This document shows, piece after piece, positions 8,740-18,173 of a DNA stretch of 64,000 nucleotides. Each line of letters starts with the position of its first letter. Position 1 is the first letter of the stretch. A program made the translations under genes and the position numbers. The notes under the pieces were generated by a model, which had not been told where the DNA came from, did no database searches, and saw only the letters and a program-made list of their open reading frames with translations. Origin of the DNA: Myroides profundi (GTDB lineage: Bacteria > Bacteroidota > Bacteroidia > Flavobacteriales > Flavobacteriaceae). The stretch covers positions 2,108,001-2,172,000 of the forward strand of contig NZ_CP010817.1 of assembly GCF_000833025.1 (NCBI RefSeq). The letters run 5' to 3'.

Positions 8740-10383
8740 TTAAGCAAAGAATTTTCTATACGTAAAGTCTCCAAAAGTTTCTTTAGCTAAAGCTTCTTCT
8801 TTGTATTGGCCGAATAAATTATCTAAATGCGATAAGATCTCTTCTTCTTTTATCTTTTTCTTGTATAGTTGATTTAATCGAGTTCCATATCGGTCTCCTC
8901 CTAGCATAAGATTATACTCTTGTGGACCAGTACCTACAAAGCCTATCTCTGCTAAATATGAACGACCACAACCATTGGGACATCCTGTCATTCGAATGCT
9001 AATCTCTTCTTCACCTAGATTATGTTTAGCTAGTAATGGTTCTACTTTAGAGATTAACTCAGGTAAATAACGCTGTGCCTCAGCTAAAGCTAATGGACAA
9101 GTTGGCAATGCCACACATGACATAGAACTCTCTCTTAGTTTTGAATTTCTCAATTCTATTGCGTGTTCCACCAATAGCTTCTCTACTAACCATTTGTCTT
9201 CTTCTTCGATTTCTCCAAGTATTAAATTCTGATTACAAGTAAATTTAAAATCAGATACAGCTAGTTTAGATAAATTGTACAAGAACTCCTTTTGATAAGT
9301 TTGTACTACACCATTTTCAACAAATAAGGTGTAATACCATTTACCATCATGAGCTTGCTGCCATCCATATCTATCATTTCGCTCTGTAAATTCATACGCT
9401 CTAGCTGGTTGAAGCTGTACTCCTGCTCTATGTTCTAGTTCCTTGACAAAGTTCTCTACTCCTAATCTGTCAAGAGTATATTTTAGACGAGCAAGCTTTC
9501 TGTCTGAACGATTTCCATAATCTCGTTGTATAGTCAATACTTCATAAATCAACTTCATCGTATCTTCTTCATTGTCGGAAAAGCCTATAACAGTAGCAAG
9601 TCTTGAATAGGTTTGCTCATTGCCATGTGTTGTAGATAATCCACCTCCTATAGCAATGTTAAATCCGATCAGTTTATCTTCTTCTACGATAGCAATAAGC
9701 CCAATATCATTAGCAAATACATCTACATCATTCGTTGGTGGAATTGCAATGGCTATTTTAAATTTCCTTGGAAGGTACTTGTCCTGATATAAAGGATCAG
9801 CTTCAATAGATCGATCATAAATTTTTTCGTTATCTATCCATACTTCATAATAAGACTGTGTCTTAGGTAAAAGCATTTTAGATATCTTATCTGCATAGTT
9901 ATGAATTTGCTCAAAAACAGGTGAAACTTGTGGATGAGAACTACAGATTACATTTCTATTGACATCACCACATGCAGCAATAGCATCTAGTTTAGCAAGA
10001 AGAAAACCTTGTATTGTATCACTTAATTGGTACTTTAATAATCCATGTAACTGTATAGTTTGTCTAGTTGTTATCTTTAATACACCTGTACCATATAGTT
10101 CTGATATTTCATGTATAGCCAGCCATTGCTTCGCAGAGATCACTCCTCCAGGTATACGAAGTCTAATCATGAAAGAATACAACTTATCTAATTTCTTTTC
10201 TGCTCTCTCTTGTCGTCTATCTCTATCGTCTTGGACATACATTCCATGAAACTTAATTAAAGCTTCATCATCAGGCCTTACATTCCCTGTATAATTATCT
10301 TTTAAGCTCTGTGCTAACGTACCTCGTAAGCCGTCGCTTTTTTCTTTTATTCCTTCTATAGGAGATAGTTTATCTTGATTCAT
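8740..10383 (-). CDS. cysI: Assimilatory sulfite reductase, siroheme-Fe4S4 hemoprotein (beta) subunit
   Basis: A 547-residue protein that reduces sulfite to sulfide with six electrons from CysJ. Diagnostic motifs are the two cysteine pairs that hold the Fe4S4-siroheme centre, CVALPTC (about residue 425) and GCPNGCGRSYLAEIG (about 465). Siroheme- and sulfite-binding features include the arginine/lysine-rich stretch TTRQTIQLHG and RNVICSSHP. Length fits CysI (about 550-570). It starts 11 bases after cysJ, so the two subunits are co-translated. Confidence 0.97.
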   Translation of the reverse strand: MNQDKLSPIEGIKEKSDGLRGTLAQSLKDNYTGNVRPDDEALIKFHGMYVQDDRDRRQERAEKKLDKLYSFMIRLRIPGGVISAKQWLAIHEISELYGTGVLKITTRQTIQLHGLLKYQLSDTIQGFLLAKLDAIAACGDVNRNVICSSHPQVSPVFEQIHNYADKISKMLLPKTQSYYEVWIDNEKIYDRSIEADPLYQDKYLPRKFKIAIAIPPTNDVDVFANDIGLIAIVEEDKLIGFNIAIGGGLSTTHGNEQTYSRLATVIGFSDNEEDTMKLIYEVLTIQRDYGNRSDRKLARLKYTLDRLGVENFVKELEHRAGVQLQPARAYEFTERNDRYGWQQAHDGKWYYTLFVENGVVQTYQKEFLYNLSKLAVSDFKFTCNQNLILGEIEEEDKWLVEKLLVEHAIELRNSKLRESSMSCVALPTCPLALAEAQRYLPELISKVEPLLAKHNLGEEEISIRMTGCPNGCGRSYLAEIGFVGTGPQEYNLMLGGDRYGTRLNQLYKKKIKEEEILSHLDNLFGQYKEEALAKETFGDFTYRKFFA

Positions 10384-10394
10384 TTCGTCTTTTT

Positions 10395-12083
10395 TTAATA
10401 CACATCTTTTCTATATTGTCCACTTAAAAACATTTCTTCTAAATACTCTTCAGCCGCTTTAAAAGAAGTGTTTTGTTGCTCCATAATGATTTCAACAAGT
10501 ACACGTTCAACATCTTCACTCATAGGAGACTTCTGCCCACAAACATAAATTATAGCTCCTGATTCTATCCAGTTCCACACTTCACTAGCTCTTTCTCTTA
10601 GCCTATCCTGAACATATATTTTATGCTTTTGATCTCTAGAGAAAGCAGTATCTAGGTTTGTTAAAACACCACTTTCTAACCATTGTTGTATTTCTGTCTG
10701 ATAATAAAAATCACATACAAAGTGCTGTTCGCCAAAGAATAACCAATTGCGTCCTTCCGCTCCACTTGTATCTCTATGTTCAATAAAACCTCTGAATGGT
10801 GCAATACCAGTTCCTGGTCCTATCATAATAATATCCTTATCAGAATCAGGTAAATAAAACTCACTATTCCTATGAATATAGAATGAGAGTTCCTGCCCAA
10901 CCTCTAATTCAGAAAAATAAGAAGAACACAATCCTTGTTTCTTTTCTTCTCCTACCAAGAACTGATCTAAGGCAACAGTTAAATGTACTTCATCCTCATG
11001 AGCTAAATTAGAAGACGAAATAGAATAAAGCCTTGGCGCAATCGGCTGTAGAATCGCTTTTATCCCATCTAGTTCTATTGGTTTTCTATTACTATAGGTT
11101 TCTAAAAGATCCAATAAGTCAATCTTATCTTCAATAATATCTACTCCTAAATAAGATGATAATTTATTTAGTACGCCTTTTGTAAGCCCTGTAATGCTCA
11201 ATCCCTCTAACTCTTCATATCTACTCTCTTCACCCAATAACTTAGCTATACTTATCATTGTACCTAGCTTATTGGGAGGGTAAACCCCTATGGCATCTCC
11301 TGGCTGATAGTCTATAGTTATATCACTGCGAATTTCTAGGTGATAGGTTTGTTTATTAGACTCTCTATCGTTCAATAATACATTGTGACTAACTACCCCT
11401 TGATACTCCTTTTTTACATTAGGTTTTTCTACTGTAATCTGTGCATTAATGTCTTTATGATTTCCTTCTTCTACAATACTCCCTCTAGATTTATCTATAG
11501 TATCTAAGACTGTTTTAAACCACGTAGCAGTATATTCTTTATAATCTACATCTAACTTTTTTAGAGGTAAAATAGATTGCGCTCCTTGTTGAAGTAATAA
11601 TTTATCTAGATCTTCTCCTGCTTTACAGAAAAGAGGGTAAGAAGAATCTCCTAACGCTAATAAACAATACCTTACGTCACTCAATTCAAGTTTTACTTTA
11701 GATAAAGAATCAAAGAATTTCTGCGCAGAAAGAGGTGGTTCTCCTTCACCTTGTGTACTACAAATAAGAATGATAAAATCTTCTTTACTCAAATCTTCAA
11801 CTTTATATGTAGCTAAGTCTAAACTCTTAGCTTGTAACTTATTCTGTTTGCAAAGCTTTAGAAGTTCTAGTGCTACTTTCTTACTATTTCCTGTTTCACT
11901 TCCATAAAGAATAAGAGGCTTCACTGATACTTTTGAACTTTGATTAACAGCAATTGGATTACTTGGCTGTATCTCATTTTGGGCTAACAAACCCGAGAGG
12001 TAACCATTAAACCAGATTAGTTCTTCTCGCGAATAGTTTTCAACCTGCTTCTGTAAACTTGTTATTTTTTGATCAAATTGCAT
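10395..12083 (-). CDS. cysJ: Assimilatory sulfite reductase flavoprotein (alpha) subunit
   Basis: A 562-residue diflavin reductase that passes electrons from NADPH through FAD and FMN to CysI. Domains in order: an N-terminal helix, a flavodoxin domain (from about residue 58, LILYGSETGNSKKVA; CSTQGEGEPP binds the FMN phosphate), a connecting FAD domain with PRLYSISSS, and a NADPH domain with GPGTGIAPFRGF, YVCGQKSPM and the C-terminal aromatic end RKDVY. Its start overlaps the cobA end by 11 bases. Confidence 0.97.
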   Translation of the reverse strand: MQFDQKITSLQKQVENYSREELIWFNGYLSGLLAQNEIQPSNPIAVNQSSKVSVKPLILYGSETGNSKKVALELLKLCKQNKLQAKSLDLATYKVEDLSKEDFIILICSTQGEGEPPLSAQKFFDSLSKVKLELSDVRYCLLALGDSSYPLFCKAGEDLDKLLLQQGAQSILPLKKLDVDYKEYTATWFKTVLDTIDKSRGSIVEEGNHKDINAQITVEKPNVKKEYQGVVSHNVLLNDRESNKQTYHLEIRSDITIDYQPGDAIGVYPPNKLGTMISIAKLLGEESRYEELEGLSITGLTKGVLNKLSSYLGVDIIEDKIDLLDLLETYSNRKPIELDGIKAILQPIAPRLYSISSSNLAHEDEVHLTVALDQFLVGEEKKQGLCSSYFSELEVGQELSFYIHRNSEFYLPDSDKDIIMIGPGTGIAPFRGFIEHRDTSGAEGRNWLFFGEQHFVCDFYYQTEIQQWLESGVLTNLDTAFSRDQKHKIYVQDRLRERASEVWNWIESGAIIYVCGQKSPMSEDVERVLVEIIMEQQNTSFKAAEEYLEEMFLSGQYRKDVY

Positions 12084-12885
12084 ATTGAAACTCTTTTATA
12101 TGATTATCAAAATAAGAATAGTATTCTCCTTCTTTTATTTCTTCTTTCCAAGCAAATTGCTCATGTAATTCAACTACTTTACCCACAATAAATAAAGTTG
12201 GTACATACTCAAAGGCAATCAGCTCTTTTTCCATAATATCTTTAAAAGAATACACTGTTGTCTTTTGATAGATAGTACTTGCCTGTTGAATAATAGCAAT
12301 TCCTTTCTCTGACGCTATCCCTTGTGATAGCAAGGCTTGTACTAAATACTTCAGCTTTTGCCCACTCATATAGAATACTAATGTATCCTCTGTCTTTGCC
12401 CAATCTCTCCAAGTATCTTGTTCAATACTAAACGTATCAAATAAAGTCAAGAAACGAACTGCACGACTATATCCTCTACTAGTCAAAGGAATAGCACTAT
12501 AAGCTGCTGCACCTAATGCTGCAGAAATGCCTGGGATAATCTCATATTTTATTCCATTTTCTTTTAATACCCGCAACTCATCAAGAATATTAGAAAATAT
12601 AGAGACGTCTCCTCCCTTTAGTCTAAGTACAGTCATTCCTAATTTAGCATACGAAACCATTAACTCATTAATCTCTTGCTGTGGTGTATGTATCCCTTTA
12701 GAACACTGTTTACCTACGTAAATAACCTTTGTTGTCTTATTGACATACAATTCGATAAGCTCAGGAGAGACTAATCGATCTATAAGAATTATATCTGCCG
12801 TTTTTAAATACCGAAGTGCCTTCAGACTTATTAATTCAGGATCTCCTGGACCAGCACCTGCTAGTATAACTTTTCCACTATTCAT
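12073..12885 (-). CDS. cobA: Uroporphyrinogen-III C-methyltransferase (SUMT)
   Basis: A 270-residue protein that methylates uroporphyrinogen III twice with SAM to give precorrin-2, the substrate of the dehydrogenase domain encoded at 7051-8496. It shows the tetrapyrrole methylase pattern: GKVILAGAGPGDPELIS at the N-terminus, VLRLKGGDVSIF for SAM binding, PGISAALGAAAYSAIPLTSRGYS, and FYMSGQKL. The frame could begin at a TTG at 12894, but the ATG at 12885 fits the family. Together with the fused CysG domain it splits the classical CysG into two genes. Confidence 0.95.
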   Translation of the reverse strand: MNSGKVILAGAGPGDPELISLKALRYLKTADIILIDRLVSPELIELYVNKTTKVIYVGKQCSKGIHTPQQEINELMVSYAKLGMTVLRLKGGDVSIFSNILDELRVLKENGIKYEIIPGISAALGAAAYSAIPLTSRGYSRAVRFLTLFDTFSIEQDTWRDWAKTEDTLVFYMSGQKLKYLVQALLSQGIASEKGIAIIQQASTIYQKTTVYSFKDIMEKELIAFEYVPTLFIVGKVVELHEQFAWKEEIKEGEYYSYFDNHIKEFQYAI

Positions 12886-12897
12886 CACAATCAAGAA

Positions 12898-13809
12898 TTA
12901 AAATAGCCCCTCTACTGATAAGTAGCGTTCTCCATTATCATAGTTAAATGTCAATATCTTAGCACCATCTTCTATAGATGGCAATAATTTTGTAATAGCT
13001 GCCAATGATGCTCCTGTAGAGATTCCTACAAGTAAACCTTCTTTTTTAGCAACTTCTTTTACTACTGCAAATGCTTCTTCTTTTGAAATCTTTACAACCT
13101 TATCTATTAAATTAAAATCTAATATTTCTGGAATAAATCCTGCCCCAATCCCCTGTATCGTATGTGGTCCAGAAGGTTCTCCACTTAATACAGCAGAAGT
13201 ATCAGGTTCTACAGCAATTACTTTCAGATTGGGATATTTCTCTTTTAATACTTTAGATACCCCAGTAATATGCCCTCCTGTTCCGACTCCTGTCACTAAA
13301 TAATCTAATCCTTCAGGAAAATCTTGAATAATTTCTAATGCAGTTGTTCTACTGTGAATATCTACGTTCACAGGGTTATTAAATTGTCTTGGAGACCATG
13401 CATTAGGAATTTCTTGAACTAATTCTGCTGCTTTTTCAATAGCTCCTTTCATTCCTTTTTCTCGTGGAGTTAATTCAAATTTAGCTCCATATATTTCCAT
13501 TAATTTTCTTCGCTCTACACTCATTGACTCGGGCATAACTAAAATAACATCATATCCCTTAACAGCCCCTACCAGAGCAAGTCCTATTCCCGTATTTCCT
13601 GATGTTGGCTCTATAATGACACCTCCTGGTTTTAACAAACCTTGCTTCTCAGCGTCCTCTATCATCGCCAAGGCAATACGATCTTTAATACTTCCTCCTG
13701 GATTTGTTTTTTCAAGCTTTATCCAAGTTTGTTTTGATCCTGGAAAGAATCTATTTAATCCTATAATTGGAGTATTTCCAATTGTTCCTAAAATACTTTC
13801 TACTTTCAT
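12898..13809 (-). CDS. cysK: Cysteine synthase (O-acetylserine sulfhydrylase)
   Basis: A 303-residue PLP enzyme that joins sulfide and O-acetylserine to cysteine, the last step of the pathway. Visible motifs: NPGGSIKDR with the PLP lysine, [11 protein letters not shown] (substrate loop), [12 protein letters not shown] (phosphate loop), [13 protein letters not shown] and the final GISTGAS. The GIGAGFIP and MSVERRKLM segments favour CysK over CysM. It sits between the cysE-like gene and cobA. Confidence 0.95.
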   Translation of the reverse strand: MKVESILGTIGNTPIIGLNRFFPGSKQTWIKLEKTNPGGSIKDRIALAMIEDAEKQGLLKPGGVIIEPTSGNTGIGLALVGAVKGYDVILVMPESMSVERRKLMEIYGAKFELTPREKGMKGAIEKAAELVQEIPNAWSPRQFNNPVNVDIHSRTTALEIIQDFPEGLDYLVTGVGTGGHITGVSKVLKEKYPNLKVIAVEPDTSAVLSGEPSGPHTIQGIGAGFIPEILDFNLIDKVVKISKEEAFAVVKEVAKKEGLLVGISTGASLAAITKLLPSIEDGAKILTFNYDNGERYLSVEGLF

Positions 13810-13837
13810 TTTATATTCTCTTTGGTTTTTAATTTGA

Positions 13838-14620
13838 TTACTTTATTATTGTTTCATTTATTCTTATACGATATTGATTATCTAGTTCTACATTGGAATT
13901 AGCTTCAATAGAGCTTGGTATATGAAGATTTGGTCCTATCCTTGATCCTTTACCAATCGTTATGGCATTTCCTGTAATAGAGACTCTTTCTCGTATTACA
14001 ACATTATCTTCAATCACAATAGATTCCTTTAAACACAAATCTAATATCTGTCTATGCTCTCCTAAGATTACTCCTTGGTGTATTCTTACATTATTTCCTA
14101 TAACTACTGTACTCCCTATCACAACTCCTAAACCATTGATAAGTATTAATTGCTTACCTATTTTTGCAAATGGACTAATATCTATTCCTGTAAGACGGTA
14201 TCCATATCGATTAGCTATCTGAGGCAAAACAGTTATCCCTAGATCAATAAATACCTGTGAGACCCTATAGATATACATCGCTAAAAAACCTGAGTTAAAA
14301 GCTATTATTTCTGATTTAGACTGAACAGACTTATCATAACTCATATACCCCTCTAAATCAGACTCTAATAATTTATACAACGTTTCTACTTGATTAAAAA
14401 ACAAATGTGCTTTAAGACCTGCTTTATCTTTAGTAATAACTCTTTGTAATACCACTTCCAGTTCAAGACACAAAGTCTGTTCTTCAGCTAAAAAACAAGC
14501 AAACGATTCATAGTTATAATTGGTAAACAACCAATTATAGAATCGATCTAACCAAGTTTCAAATAGCTCTTTATTAGGTACTCTATTCTTTATTGTCTTG
14601 TTATATATGTAGTCCCTCAT
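13838..14620 (-). CDS. Serine acetyltransferase-like protein with altered catalytic residues
   Basis: A 260-residue protein with the shape of CysE: a helical N-terminal domain (about 1-140) and a left-handed beta helix of hexapeptide repeats ([11 protein letters not shown] through [13 protein letters not shown]). In active CysE the motif after the first coil is (I/L)DHxxG followed by GET. Here it reads [13 protein letters not shown]: the catalytic His is Asn (about 162), the neighbouring Asp is Ile, and the conserved Glu is Ser (about 170). The Asp of the usual Asp-His pair is kept (Asp147). Operon position between cysN and cysK argues for a role in cysteine synthesis, but ordinary serine acetylation is doubtful. 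It could be a regulatory or scaffold homologue, or act on another acceptor. Confidence 0.85.
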   Translation of the reverse strand: MRDYIYNKTIKNRVPNKELFETWLDRFYNWLFTNYNYESFACFLAEEQTLCLELEVVLQRVITKDKAGLKAHLFFNQVETLYKLLESDLEGYMSYDKSVQSKSEIIAFNSGFLAMYIYRVSQVFIDLGITVLPQIANRYGYRLTGIDISPFAKIGKQLILINGLGVVIGSTVVIGNNVRIHQGVILGEHRQILDLCLKESIVIEDNVVIRERVSITGNAITIGKGSRIGPNLHIPSSIEANSNVELDNQYRIRINETIIK

Positions 14621-14636
14621 ACTTGTAAAAAGTAGT

Positions 14637-15872
14637 TTACAAGAACATTAAAGCCCCTACAGTATTATAAGAGGTCTCGTCTACTAGAATAGCATTCCCT
14701 GTTTTAGAATTTTCTACAAAAGGATCATAGTTTAATGCTTGATTGGTTTGTAGGCTAACTTGTGCGATATCGTTTAAGCTCACCTCCTCACCTGTGTTAA
14801 ACTCAAGAGTGTTTATATCCCACTTTCTATCTATCGATTTGATTTTAACTCGAACACTGTGAAAACGATGTTGTAAAATATACGTTTTACCTAATTGCAG
14901 ATCTTCTGTATCTAACCAACTTATCCAAGAAGTAAGCTTATTCGTTGCCAAAGGTGCTTTTTGTTCTTCTAAATAAATTGTATCTCCTCTACTAATATCC
15001 AGATCTGCATCAAAATGCATTACAACATTATCACCTGCTATAACATTAGATACTTCTCTAAGGTTCTTCTCTAACTTTGTAATAGTTGTAGAAATATTGC
15101 TTGGAAGTATTCTTACCTTATCTCCTACTTTATATTGACCACTTAACACTAAGCCAGCATACCCTCTATAATCTAAATACTCTTTCGTCTGAGGTCTAAT
15201 AATAAATTGAACTTGAAAACGAGCTTCATTTCTCAATTGATTTTCTATATGAATGGTCTCTAAGACCTCTAACAAGGTTTTACCCGTATACCAAGGAGTT
15301 AGTGATGAAGACTTTACAATATTATCTCCTTGCAGAGCACTAATAGGGATATAAACAACTTCTGTAAAGGCTAATTGACTTCTTAATGTTTCAAAGTCTG
15401 ACTTAATCTCTTCATAAATACCTTCATTATAATCTACTAAGTCTATCTTATTTATTGCTACAACGACTTTTTTAATTCCCATCAGAGAAGCGATTGAGGC
15501 ATGACGTTTGGTCTGTTCTGTAATTCCTTTTCTGATATCAATTAATAGAATAATCAAATCGGATACAGATGCCGCAGTAATCATATTTTTAGTATACTGC
15601 TGATGTCCAGGAGAATCTGCTATAATAAACTTTCTATTAACTGTAGAAAAGTATTTATATGCTACATCAATTGTAATACCTTGTTCACGTTCTGCTCTTA
15701 ATCCATCAGTAATTAAAGCTAGGTCAATCGTTTCTTCTCCTATATCTGATTTACTTGCTAAAACGCCTAAATGATCTGTTGAGATACTATTAGAATCATA
15801 CAGTAATCTACCGATTAAAGTACTTTTACCGTCATCTACATTCCCTGCTGTTATAAATTTTAATGTTTCCAT
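14637..15872 (-). CDS. cysN: Sulfate adenylyltransferase subunit 1 (GTPase)
   Basis: A 411-residue EF-Tu-like GTPase that couples GTP hydrolysis to APS formation by CysD. G motifs are clear: GNVDDGKSTL (G1), DSPGHQQY (G3) and NKIDLVD (G4), followed by two beta-barrel domains. It ends without a CysC (APS kinase) fusion, and no separate cysC is in the operon, which agrees with direct reduction of APS by the CysH here. Spacing to cysD is 19 bases. Confidence 0.96.
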   Translation of the reverse strand: METLKFITAGNVDDGKSTLIGRLLYDSNSISTDHLGVLASKSDIGEETIDLALITDGLRAEREQGITIDVAYKYFSTVNRKFIIADSPGHQQYTKNMITAASVSDLIILLIDIRKGITEQTKRHASIASLMGIKKVVVAINKIDLVDYNEGIYEEIKSDFETLRSQLAFTEVVYIPISALQGDNIVKSSSLTPWYTGKTLLEVLETIHIENQLRNEARFQVQFIIRPQTKEYLDYRGYAGLVLSGQYKVGDKVRILPSNISTTITKLEKNLREVSNVIAGDNVVMHFDADLDISRGDTIYLEEQKAPLATNKLTSWISWLDTEDLQLGKTYILQHRFHSVRVKIKSIDRKWDINTLEFNTGEEVSLNDIAQVSLQTNQALNYDPFVENSKTGNAILVDETSYNTVGALMFL

Positions 15873-15891
15873 TTTACTTTATTTACTACAA

Positions 15892-16794
15892 TTAAAAATA
15901 TCCTTTCTTCTTTCTGTCTTCCATAGCTGATTCAGATAATAAATCATCTAATCTAGTCTGTCCTCTCTCGCTTATTCTTGAGTTTTTTATATCCTCAATA
16001 ATATCGTCTACTGTTATAGCATTAGAAGCTATTGCTGCTGTACAAGTCATATCTCCTACAGTGCGATAACGCACAGATGATTTAACAACTTTCTCCCCTT
16101 CAACAGCTGGAGTAAAACTAGAAAGAGCTATTAATTTATCATTGTACTCAATACATTCACGTTCATGAGCAAAGTACAATTCAGGTAATTCAATATCATT
16201 TGCTTTAATGTAATTCCAAATATCCAACTCTGTCCAATTACTAATAGGAAATACTCTAGTATTATGTCCTGCTTGCATATTCCCATTGACAATATCCCAA
16301 AGCTCTGGTCTTTGAAGCTTAGGATCCCATTGACCAAAATCATCTCTTAGAGAGAATATTCTTTCCTTTGCCCTTGCTTTTTCTTCATCTCTCCTCGCCC
16401 CACCTATACATGCATCAAACTCATGTTCTTGAATGGTATCTAATAAAGTATAAGCTTGTAGTGAATTTCTAGAAGGGAAACGACCTTGTGTTTCCTTTAA
16501 TTTGTACTTTTGAATACTATCTTCTACACTTCCTACTATTAGTTTTTCTCCTATTTGATCGACTAACTTATCCCTAAATGCAATAGCCTCAGGAAAATTA
16601 TGCCCTGTATCAATATGAACTAATGGAAAAGGAAATTTACCAGGTCTAAATGCTTTTAATGCCAGGTGAACCAAGACAATAGAGTCTTTTCCTCCAGAGA
16701 ACAACAAGGCTGGTTTCTCAAATTGAGCAGCTGTTTCTCTCAAAATATAAATTGCCTCTTGTTCTAAAGTTTCTAAATAATTGTTTTCTATCAT
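15892..16794 (-). CDS. cysD: Sulfate adenylyltransferase subunit 2 (ATP pyrophosphatase)
   Basis: A 300-residue catalytic subunit of ATP sulfurylase, making APS from ATP and sulfate. The PP-loop SGGKDSIVLVHL is at about residues 33-44, with VHIDTGHNFPEA and GGARRDEEKARAKER for nucleotide and sulfate handling, and a typical C-terminus (SAMEDRKKKGYF). Length matches E. coli CysD (302). It is 20 bases after cysH. Confidence 0.97.
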   Translation of the reverse strand: MIENNYLETLEQEAIYILRETAAQFEKPALLFSGGKDSIVLVHLALKAFRPGKFPFPLVHIDTGHNFPEAIAFRDKLVDQIGEKLIVGSVEDSIQKYKLKETQGRFPSRNSLQAYTLLDTIQEHEFDACIGGARRDEEKARAKERIFSLRDDFGQWDPKLQRPELWDIVNGNMQAGHNTRVFPISNWTELDIWNYIKANDIELPELYFAHERECIEYNDKLIALSSFTPAVEGEKVVKSSVRYRTVGDMTCTAAIASNAITVDDIIEDIKNSRISERGQTRLDDLLSESAMEDRKKKGYF

Positions 16795-16814
16795 ATCTGT
16801 TAATACTATTTATT

Positions 16815-17522
16815 CTATTGTTTTAAGTGTAATCCACATTCTTTTTTTGATGCATCTTCCCACCACCATCTACCTGCCCTAAAATCTTCTCCTTCTCTTA
16901 TCGCTCTTGTACATGGGCTACATCCAATACTGATATAACCTTGCTTATGTAGTGGATTATAGGGAATCTGATTTTGCTCGATAAAAGCTGTTACTTCCTC
17001 TGTAGACCAAGATAGCAGAGGATGAAACTTGATAATTTGGTTGTGTTCATCCCATTCAAAAGGAGTCAAGCTTTGTCTATTTGGAGAATGTTCTGCTCTT
17101 AAACCTGTAATCCATATTTGTTGATTCTTTAAAGCTTTCTTCAAAGGCAAGACCTTTCGAATAGTACAACACTCCTTTCTCAACTCTACAGATTTGTAGA
17201 AACTATCCGGCCCATTCTTATTGACAAACTCTGCTATAAGACTACTCTCTGGAAAATAAGCTGTGATATTAATTTTATACTTTGCTAAAGTGAGACTCCA
17301 TGTATCGTAAGTCTGGTCGAATAGCCTCCCTGTGTCTAGTGTAAAAAAAGAAACCTTTCCTTCATCTTTTAAAAGGTGGGTAATAACTTGATCTTCATAA
17401 CTGAAACTTGTTGAAAACGTTATTGATTCAAAATGTTCTTTTAAATACTTCATCTGCTCTTTAAAGGACAAGGCTTCTAACCCACTCTCAAGCAGTTTTT
17501 TATATTGATTTTTTAAACTCAT
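16815..17522 (-). CDS. cysH: Adenylyl-sulfate (APS) reductase, iron-sulfur type
   Basis: A 235-residue thiol-dependent reductase that makes sulfite. The PP-loop-related start FSTSFSYEDQV is followed by four cluster cysteines arranged as CC (118-119, in KECCTIRK) and CxxC (201-204, in CSPC), which mark Fe4S4 APS reductases rather than PAPS reductases. The catalytic Cys is in KKECGLH (229). The preference for APS explains the lack of an APS kinase gene. Confidence 0.95.
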   Translation of the reverse strand: MSLKNQYKKLLESGLEALSFKEQMKYLKEHFESITFSTSFSYEDQVITHLLKDEGKVSFFTLDTGRLFDQTYDTWSLTLAKYKINITAYFPESSLIAEFVNKNGPDSFYKSVELRKECCTIRKVLPLKKALKNQQIWITGLRAEHSPNRQSLTPFEWDEHNQIIKFHPLLSWSTEEVTAFIEQNQIPYNPLHKQGYISIGCSPCTRAIREGEDFRAGRWWWEDASKKECGLHLKQ

Positions 17523-17586
17523 ATTATTCTTTTTTTTAATAAACTATAATCTCTATCGTTTTAGTAGTATTTAGGTGTAAATTTTT

Positions 17587-18003
17587 TTAATCTCCGTCTA
17601 TAAAGCGTTGAAGCGTAGCTTCTGACATGCTCTTTCTTGTCTTATCTCTAATCTCCATAAACTGTTTTCTCAGATAACAACTTACTTCATCTTCACAGTC
17701 ATCACATGGTTCATAGTAGTTTATAGATACACATGGTGTTAATGCAATAGGCCCATCAAATATTCTATACAAATCAGCTACTGATACCTCCTTAGGGTCT
17801 TTAATTAAATAATACCCTCCTGCTAGTCCTTTTTTACTATTAACTAACTTTACTCTCTTAAGCTCTAGCAATATTTGCTCTAGAAACTTCTTCGGTATAT
17901 TTTCTTTTTCTGCTATAGTAGCTATAGTTAGGTGCCCATTTTGATATACTCTTGCTAGACACACCATTGCTTTTAAGGCATACTTACATCGTTTTGATAA
18001 CAT
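17587..18003 (-). CDS. Rrf2-family transcriptional regulator of the sulfur operon
   Basis: A 138-residue protein with the Rrf2/IscR winged helix (CKYALKAMVCLARV, then IPKKFLEQILLELKRVKLVNSKKGLAGGYYL). After it comes a cysteine group C91, C100, C103, C109 in TPCVSINYYEPCDDC...SC. IscR uses three cysteines for an Fe2S2 cluster; this spacing (x8, x2, x5) differs and could hold a cluster or sense thiols. Its place as first gene before cysH suggests control of its own operon. Its start lies 12 bases after the T-run of the upstream terminator, so its own expression is subject to that terminator. Confidence 0.93.
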   Translation of the reverse strand: MLSKRCKYALKAMVCLARVYQNGHLTIATIAEKENIPKKFLEQILLELKRVKLVNSKKGLAGGYYLIKDPKEVSVADLYRIFDGPIALTPCVSINYYEPCDDCEDEVSCYLRKQFMEIRDKTRKSMSEATLQRFIDGD

Positions 18004-18014
18004 AGTATAAATGC

Positions 18015-18049
18015 ATAAAAAAAGCCCCTTATCGTTAAATAAGGAGCTT
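18015..18049 (-). terminator. Intrinsic terminator acting as probable attenuator of the cys operon
   Basis: On the minus strand AGCTCCTTAT, a short loop and ATAAGGGGCT form a 10-bp stem (one G-T pair) followed by seven T. It sits after the Cys-rich leader ORF and only about 12 bases before the Rrf2 start. A terminator in front of a long operon makes sense only if it can be overcome. The end of the leader ORF (GAGGAGT, 18091-18097) can pair with GCTCCTT of the 5' stem arm, giving a 7-bp competing structure that would act as antiterminator. Confidence 0.85.
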
Positions 18050-18088
18050 CTATATATTGATTTTATTTAAATACAACGTACGAATAGA

Positions 18089-18151
18089 CTACTCCTCTTT
18101 TGAAAAGCATTTACACATACACATTACCATATTTAAATTATTTATTCTCAT
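18089..18151 (-). CDS. Cysteine-rich leader peptide (20 codons) of the cys operon
   Basis: ATG at 18151 and TAG at 18091 enclose 20 codons: MRINNLNMVMCMCKCFSKEE. Codons 11, 13 and 15 are Cys (TGT, TGT, TGC), which is very unlikely by chance in a 20-codon frame and points to sensing of charged tRNA-Cys. The ORF is preceded by a promoter with a 5' leader of roughly 15-20 bases and followed by the terminator at 18015-18049. A ribosome stalled at the Cys codons would leave the GAG GAG TAG end free to form the antiterminator. A ribosome reaching the stop would cover it and allow termination. The peptide itself need have no other function. Confidence 0.8.
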   Translation of the reverse strand: MRINNLNMVMCMCKCFSKEE

Positions 18152-18173
18152 TTTTTGATTTTTTATTCTTGTA

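Noticed and set aside
16131..16343. Open frame inside cysD on the same strand
   Set aside because: It is a frame-shifted shadow of a fully intact cysD with all motifs present.
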